From positions 1-9,285 of the forward strand of contig JALSRO010000369.1 in assembly GCA_026984715.1 (NCBI GenBank): a stretch of 9,285 nt of DNA, in the 5' to 3' direction. The position numbers and the translations under genes are program-made. Origin of the DNA: Chromatiales bacterium. Lineage in GTDB: Bacteria; Pseudomonadota; Gammaproteobacteria; Thiohalospirales; Thiohalospiraceae. Every line of letters starts with the position of its first letter. The stretch's first letter is position 1. The notes under the pieces are model-generated. The model saw only the letters and a program-made list of their open reading frames with translations, ran no database searches and had not been told where the DNA came from. Positions 5,772 through 9,285 of this stretch are shown here, in pieces.

Positions 5772-6854
5772 GTGAGGGAGGAGAACACATTCTGGGCCGG
5801 GAAAAAGGTTCTCGTAACCGGCCATACCGGATTCAAGGGGAGCTGGCTCTCCCTGTGGCTGCAGAAGCTGGGGGCCGAGGTGGTGGGGTACTCGCTGGAG
5901 CCACCCACGGAGCCCAGTCTTTTCAAGGTGGCGAATGTCGCCGACGGAATGGTCTCTGTCATCGGTGATATCCGCGATTTTTCCACCCTTCGTGAACTGT
6001 TTGCACAGCATCGGCCGGAGATAGTCTTTCACCTGGCGGCACAGGCGCTGGTGCGCCACTCCTACCGGGATCCCATAGAGACCTACAGCAGTAATGTCAT
6101 GGGCACCGTCAACCTGCTGGAAGCGGTGCGCCAGTCGGGCGGCGTCAGGGCAGTAGTCAACGTGACCAGCGACAAGTGCTACCAGAACAGGGAGTGGGTG
6201 TGGGGCTACCGGGAGAATGAGCGCCTCGGCGGGCATGACCCCTACTCCAACAGCAAGGCTTGCGCAGAGCTGGTCACATCCGCCTTCCGGGATTCCTACT
6301 TTCCCGCAGCGGAGTATGAGAGCCACACTACCGCACTGGCGAGTGCCCGCGCCGGGAACGTGATTGGAGGAGGAGACTGGGCCGAAGATCGTCTCATTCC
6401 CGACATCATGCGCGCCATCGTCGCAGGGCAGCCGGTGCTGATTCGAAACCCCGATGCAATACGCCCGTGGCAGCATGTACTGGAACCGTTGGGTGGTTAC
6501 CTGGTGTTGGCAGAACGCCTCTATGCAGAGGGGACACCATTTGCCGAAGCGTGGAATTTCGGCCCGGATGAGTCCAGCGCGCGGCCGGTTTCGTGGATCG
6601 TGGACTACCTGACCCGGCTGTGGGGAGACGGTGCCAGCTGGGGGCTGGATAGCGGCGAACATCCTCACGAGGCCCACTATCTGAAGCTGGATTGCGCAAA
6701 GTCTCGCCATCTGCTCGGAGTAACTCCGAAACTCGATCTGCCGGAGGCGCTGGAGTGGATTGTCGACTGGAATCGAGCCTGGCTGGATGGTGACGATATG
6801 CAGCGGTTCAGCTGGCGGCAGATTGAAAGATTCGTATCGCTGGGCGGCGGGTAA
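5772..6854 (+). CDS. rfbG: CDP-glucose 4,6-dehydratase RfbG
   Basis: 360 residues with a GTG start, normal for the family. This is an extended short-chain dehydrogenase that converts CDP-D-glucose to CDP-4-keto-6-deoxy-D-glucose with tightly bound NAD+. Visible are the NAD-binding TGHTGFKG (16-23), GDIRD (65-69), HLAAQALVRHSY (87-98), TSDKC (132-136) with the catalytic Asp-Lys pair typical of 4,6-dehydratases, and YSNSK (158-162) with the catalytic Tyr and Lys. GNVIGGGDWAEDRLIPD, IRPWQHVLEPLGGYL and HPHEAHYLKLDC follow; all are near identical to Salmonella and Yersinia RfbG. The frame is open from 5703. GTG at 5772 is preferred because AGGTG lies nine bases upstream and the length fits. GTG at 5760, overlapping the previous stop as GTGA, is the alternative and adds four residues. 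Either way it is tightly coupled to the FAD oxidoreductase. Its usual partner rfbF lies beyond a 626-bp gap. Confidence 0.95.
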   Translation: MREENTFWAGKKVLVTGHTGFKGSWLSLWLQKLGAEVVGYSLEPPTEPSLFKVANVADGMVSVIGDIRDFSTLRELFAQHRPEIVFHLAAQALVRHSYRDPIETYSSNVMGTVNLLEAVRQSGGVRAVVNVTSDKCYQNREWVWGYRENERLGGHDPYSNSKACAELVTSAFRDSYFPAAEYESHTTALASARAGNVIGGGDWAEDRLIPDIMRAIVAGQPVLIRNPDAIRPWQHVLEPLGGYLVLAERLYAEGTPFAEAWNFGPDESSARPVSWIVDYLTRLWGDGASWGLDSGEHPHEAHYLKLDCAKSRHLLGVTPKLDLPEALEWIVDWNRAWLDGDDMQRFSWRQIERFVSLGGG

Positions 6855-6972
6855 GGGAAAATCCGTCCCTGCTGTCGGTCATAGCCCTTCCCGGCGCTGC
6901 TTGACTTGCTTTCCGGTTTTGGGGAATATGAGAATTTGTAGGCTAGGTGACGATATATGCCGCATTGAGGGT

Positions 6973-7075
6973 TTCAGGCAGGCGCAGGCAAGGGTCGCTC
7001 CAGTGTATCCCTGCACCCGCGACACTCGGAGATCCTGTCCAGCGGGCTGGAACGCAGGTCCGGCGCTTGCCTGAA
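6973..7075. repeat. Imperfect palindromic element A
   Basis: Arms of 16 bases at 6973-6988 and 7060-7075 pair with 14 Watson-Crick pairs, one G-T and one mismatch (TTCAGGCAGGCGCAGG against the complement of CCGGCGCTTGCCTGAA). Inside, CGCTCCAG (6996-7003) pairs with CTGGAACG (7047-7054) except for one mismatch, and CCCGC (7016-7020) pairs with GCGGG (7042-7046). The nested pairing makes a roughly 103-base structured unit. It could be a mobile palindromic repeat or a structured RNA. No T run follows, so it is not a terminator. Confidence 0.5.
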
Positions 7076-7104
7076 GCCCCTGACCCTATGATATTCAACG
7101 ACAG

Positions 7105-7192
7105 GCCGTGGCGTGCCGGCCCGCAGGCTGCGTTACCCCATCTTGGCTACAACGGCGATGGGCCGCCTTGCTGCGAACCGGCACGCCACGGC
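7105..7192. repeat. Long palindromic element B (15-bp perfect arms)
   Basis: GCCGTGGCGTGCCGG (7105-7119) is the exact reverse complement of 7178-7192. After a 2x2 internal loop, CGCAG (7122-7126) pairs with CTGCG (7171-7175). After a 10x8 loop, CCCATC (7137-7142) pairs with GATGGG (7157-7162), closing a 14-base loop. That gives 26 Watson-Crick pairs in 88 bases. Perfect 15-base arms this close are very unlikely by chance. The size and layout resemble REP/REPIN-type or MITE-like dispersed palindromes, or a folded RNA. It has no T run and no transposase nearby. Its dispersed copy number cannot be judged here. Confidence 0.7.
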
Positions 7193-7231
7193 TGAATACG
7201 ATATATATTGTTGCCGGGTTAATAAATACTC

Positions 7232-7274
7232 CTCCCGCCTGCCTGCTGCTGCAGCAGGGTGGATGGGCAGGGAG
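7232..7274. repeat. Hairpin CCTGCTG-CTG-CAGCAGG with outer arms
   Basis: CCTGCTG (7242-7248) and CAGCAGG (7252-7258) form a seven-pair stem with a three-base loop. As an alternative, CCTGCC (7238-7243) pairs with GGCAGG (7266-7271), extended by CTC (7232-7234) with GAG (7272-7274) across a CCG bulge. A run of six A follows on the plus strand, not T, so this is not an intrinsic terminator for rfbG. On the minus strand no T run follows it either. Confidence 0.4.
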
Positions 7275-7469
7275 AAAAAACAGTTTGCCCGGAGATGGGC
7301 TCAAGGTGCGGCGCGTTTATCCGATATTTGAGAATATTTCCGAAAATGGGCATCGCTCTTTCCCCGTTTGACGATAGCGAATCATGACAAAGGCTGACCA
7401 GGTTCATTCCTGTTATCACCTATCCCCGTTCCATCTGTTCTGATTCGAGGGTTCGGTTTGAATCCCAAT

Positions 7470-7475
7470 GGAGGT
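7470..7475 (+). promoter_or_regulatory. Strong Shine-Dalgarno that fixes the rfbF GTG start
   Basis: GGAGGT lies five bases before GTG at 7481. The start is not ATG, and this consensus site together with family similarity from the first residues (MKAVILAGG) decides it. Confidence 0.85.
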
Positions 7476-7480
7476 ATCTT

Positions 7481-8245
7481 GTGAAAGCGGTTATTCTCGC
7501 GGGTGGATTGGGTACCCGGTTGTCCGAAGAGACGGCCGTGCGTCCGAAGCCGATGGTGGAGATCGGCGGCAAGCCGATGCTCTGGCACATCATGAAGCTC
7601 TATTCCGCCTACGGCATACATGACTTCATCATCTGCTGCGGCTACAAGGGGTATATCATCAAGGAGTATTTTGCCAACTACTTTCTGCATGTCTCCGATG
7701 TCACCTTCGACATGAAGCACAACAGCATGGAGGTCCATCAAAGCGCCTCCGAGCCGTGGCGGGTGACCCTTATCGACACCGGCGCGGAGAGCGGAACAGG
7801 GGGGCGCCTTCGTTATGTCCGCAAGTTTCTGGACGACGAGGATTTCTGTTTCACCTACGGCGATGGCATATCGGACGTCAACATAACCGAGCTGATTGAA
7901 TTCCACCGCAACTGCGGAACCCTCGCCACCCTCACCACGGTCCAGCCGGCCCACCGCTTCGGAACGTTGCGCTTCGAGGGGCACAAGGTGAGCCACTTCA
8001 TAGAGAAAACCGCCAATGGTGGCTGGATAAACGGCGGCTTCTTTGTGCTCTCCCCCAAGGTGATCGATTACATTGATACCGATGAAACCATGTGGGAAGC
8101 CGCCCCCATGCAGCGTCTGGTGAAAGAGGGGCAGGTATCCGCATTTGTGCATGAGGGGTTCTGGCACTCCATGGATACCCTGCGCGACAAGCGCAATCTC
8201 GAACAACTGTGGGATTCCGGCAAGGCTCCATGGAAGGTCTGGTAA
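7481..8245 (+). CDS. rfbF: Glucose-1-phosphate cytidylyltransferase RfbF
   Basis: 254 residues, GTG start, typical length. It makes CDP-glucose and pyrophosphate from CTP and alpha-D-glucose 1-phosphate, the first step toward CDP-linked 6-deoxy and 3,6-dideoxy sugars. The nucleotidyltransferase signature [13 protein letters not shown] (6-18) is followed by [11 protein letters not shown] (22-32) with the conserved Lys, then [21 protein letters not shown] (48-68), TGGRL (106-110), and the metal-binding acidic motif YGDGISD (126-132). [17 protein letters not shown] and [11 protein letters not shown] follow, and the end is GKAPWKVW. It matches Salmonella RfbF from first to last residue, apart from a terminal Glu there. 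It sits downstream of the palindrome-rich gap and 49 bases before a C-methyltransferase. In many O-antigen clusters rfbF directly precedes rfbG; here the order is reversed and the two are separated. Confidence 0.96.
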   Translation: MKAVILAGGLGTRLSEETAVRPKPMVEIGGKPMLWHIMKLYSAYGIHDFIICCGYKGYIIKEYFANYFLHVSDVTFDMKHNSMEVHQSASEPWRVTLIDTGAESGTGGRLRYVRKFLDDEDFCFTYGDGISDVNITELIEFHRNCGTLATLTTVQPAHRFGTLRFEGHKVSHFIEKTANGGWINGGFFVLSPKVIDYIDTDETMWEAAPMQRLVKEGQVSAFVHEGFWHSMDTLRDKRNLEQLWDSGKAPWKVW

Positions 8246-8294
8246 CCGATCCGCCGCAGCACACGTTCAGCAAATTCTACATGAGGACAACAAA

Positions 8295-9285
8295 GTGACA
8301 GCGAACAGCACCTGTCGATTCTGTGGCACCGAACTGAAACACACCTTTGCGGATCTGGGCATGTCTCCCGTATCGAACGCGAATATCCGGGAGGAGAACC
8401 TGAAATCGGCAGAGCCGTTCTATCCGCTGCACGCCTATGTGTGTGACAACTGCTTCCTGGTTCAGCTGGAGGAGTTCCAGAGCCGCGACGACATCTTCAA
8501 TGACGACTATGCCTACTTCTCCTCCTTCTCGAAGAGCTGGCTGGAACATGCGCGCAACTACTCGCTGATGATGATGGAGCGGTTCGGTTACGACGAGAAC
8601 TCCCTGGTCGTCGAGCTGGCCAGCAATGACGGTTACCTGCTGAAAAACTTTGTGGAGAGGAACATCCCGGTTCTCGGCATCGAGCCGTCGGAGAACTGCG
8701 CCAACGCCGCACGGGAGATTGGTGTTCGCAGCATCGTGAAGTTCTTCGGCGTGGATACGGCGAAGCAGCTGCTGTCGGAAGGGTACCGGGCGGACCTGCT
8801 GATCGGCAACAACGTGCTGGCCCATGTGCCCGACATCAACGACTTCGTCGGCGGCCAGAAGATCATCCTGGATGAATCCGGCGTCATCACCATCGAGTTC
8901 CCGCATCTGATGCGACTGATGGAGAACAACCAGTTCGACACCATCTATCACGAGCACTTCTCCTACCTCTCCCTGCTGACGGTGGAGAGGATCTTCGCCG
9001 CCCATGGTCTGGTGATCTTCGACGTGGACGAGATCCCCACCCACGGCGGCTCCCTGCGCATCTACGCCCGGCACGACTCCGACACGGCAAAGGCGGTCAC
9101 CGACGCCGTGGTGGAGCTGCGGCAGCGCGAAGTCGAGGCCGGGCTGACCGACATCCCCACCTACACCGCCTTTTCCGAGCAGGTGAAGGAGACCAAGCGG
9201 AAGCTGCTGGAGTTTCTGATCGAGGCAAAGCGGGCCGGCAAGAGCATCGTCGGCTACGGGGCCCCGGCCAAGGGGAATACCCTGC
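8295..9285 (+). CDS. Sugar C-methyltransferase, TylCIII/NovU type, 3' end cut by window edge
   Basis: 330 residues are visible of an expected 405-415. The start is GTG at 8295, with GAGGA at 8283-8287 seven bases upstream; an ATG at 8281 in the same frame is closed by a stop at once. Domain order fits the three-part sugar C-methyltransferases. An N-terminal zinc site uses CRFC (C7, C10) and CDNC (C50, C53). The SAM-binding core has VVELASNDGYLL (105-116) and LGIEPSENCANAA (127-139). The catalytic-loop sequence IYHEHFSYLS (217-226) has the Tyr and His residues thought to act as general acid/base in TcaB9. The C-terminal domain begins with GKSIVGYGAPAKGNT near 315-329. Characterised members methylate C3 of NDP-4-keto-6-deoxy sugars. 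After rfbF and rfbG, the likely substrate is CDP-4-keto-6-deoxyglucose or a derivative. Family firm; exact carbon and substrate inferred. Confidence 0.9.
   Translation, partial: MTANSTCRFCGTELKHTFADLGMSPVSNANIREENLKSAEPFYPLHAYVCDNCFLVQLEEFQSRDDIFNDDYAYFSSFSKSWLEHARNYSLMMMERFGYDENSLVVELASNDGYLLKNFVERNIPVLGIEPSENCANAAREIGVRSIVKFFGVDTAKQLLSEGYRADLLIGNNVLAHVPDINDFVGGQKIILDESGVITIEFPHLMRLMENNQFDTIYHEHFSYLSLLTVERIFAAHGLVIFDVDEIPTHGGSLRIYARHDSDTAKAVTDAVVELRQREVEAGLTDIPTYTAFSEQVKETKRKLLEFLIEAKRAGKSIVGYGAPAKGNTL

Larger units (their letters stand above)
6855..7480. other. 626-bp non-coding region between rfbG and rfbF
   Basis: No convincing gene is present on either strand. Short open frames cross it, but none has a good ribosome-binding site or recognisable product. 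It holds a small hairpin after rfbG (AGGGA 6854-6858 with TCCCT 6866-6870), two large palindromic elements and a third hairpin, annotated separately. It also has A+T-rich patches (7198-7229 and 7318-7347). TTGACT at 6901-6906 and TTGACG at 7368-7373 resemble -35 boxes but neither has a good -10 at proper spacing. I do not see a JUMPstart/ops element. The last 130 bases before rfbF contain a weak inverted repeat (GATTC/GAATC) but little else. Confidence 0.7.

Noticed and set aside
4549..6710. Two long overlapping minus-strand open frames opposite the oxidase and rfbG
   Set aside because: Both are antisense to confidently identified coding regions in high-G+C DNA, where such frames are common.
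6947..7195. An 82-codon plus-strand frame across the two palindromes
   Set aside because: It lacks a good ribosome-binding site, has low-complexity Pro/Arg/Gly composition, and its sequence is dictated by the inverted repeats, so it is more likely a translated repeat than a gene.
6950..7206. ACGATATAT direct repeat flanking both palindromes (6950-6958 and 7198-7206), suggesting a target-site duplication
   Set aside because: A 9-base match within 600 bases is expected about once by chance, and the segment ends do not form terminal inverted repeats next to it.
7232..7280. Intrinsic terminator for the rfbG transcript
   Set aside because: The hairpin is followed by A residues on the plus strand and no T run follows it on the minus strand.
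7382..9074. Long minus-strand open frames opposite rfbF and the methyltransferase
   Set aside because: Antisense to genes whose sense proteins carry complete family motifs; no ribosome-binding sites or domains support them.
1..9285. CRISPR array, insertion sequence, prophage or defence system
   Set aside because: No regularly spaced repeats, transposase, integrase, or nuclease/toxin genes are visible on either strand.

Overview
The window (about 58% G+C by eye, no introns, dense tight gene runs) looks like the chromosome of a gammaproteobacterium. The reasons are a YcgL-family protein (a family largely confined to Gammaproteobacteria), close resemblance of TrmB and the tRNA-Gly(CCC) gene to the enterobacterial versions, and a class I bacterial phosphoribulokinase. 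The kinase suggests an autotroph using the Calvin cycle, for example a sulfur oxidiser or a relative. That lifestyle is inference, because no RuBisCO or sulfur-oxidation gene is in view.

Layout. (1) Positions 1-886, minus strand: a tRNA-Gly(CCC) gene, then a DHH-family phosphoesterase whose C-terminus runs off the left edge. (2) Positions 928-3413, plus strand: a compact housekeeping run of thiS, thiG, trmB, a one-helix membrane protein of unknown function, and ycgL. Start/stop overlaps or very short gaps suggest an operon. (3) Positions 3414-4415: a 126-bp leader with a stem-loop and a possibly masked ribosome-binding site, then phosphoribulokinase. (4) Positions 4416-6854: a G+C-rich hairpin region, then an FAD oxidoreductase of the L-2-hydroxyglutarate oxidase type, coupled to CDP-glucose 4,6-dehydratase (rfbG). 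(5) Positions 6855-7480: a 626-bp stretch with no convincing gene. It holds two large imperfect palindromes, one with perfect 15-bp arms, and a smaller hairpin. (6) Positions 7481-9285: glucose-1-phosphate cytidylyltransferase (rfbF), then a sugar C-methyltransferase of the TylCIII/NovU type cut by the right edge.

How the genes work together. RfbF makes CDP-glucose and RfbG converts it to CDP-4-keto-6-deoxyglucose. A TylCIII-type enzyme would be expected to add a C-methyl group, probably at C3, next to the keto group. The right half therefore looks like the start of a locus for a CDP-linked, C-methyl-branched deoxysugar destined for LPS O-antigen or another surface glycan. The FAD oxidoreductase coupled to rfbG is the odd member. 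It departs from its family at the dinucleotide-binding glycine motif and at a conserved His, and may have been recruited to the sugar pathway. The most striking non-coding signal is the 7105-7192 palindrome, which sits between rfbG and rfbF, two genes that are usually adjacent.
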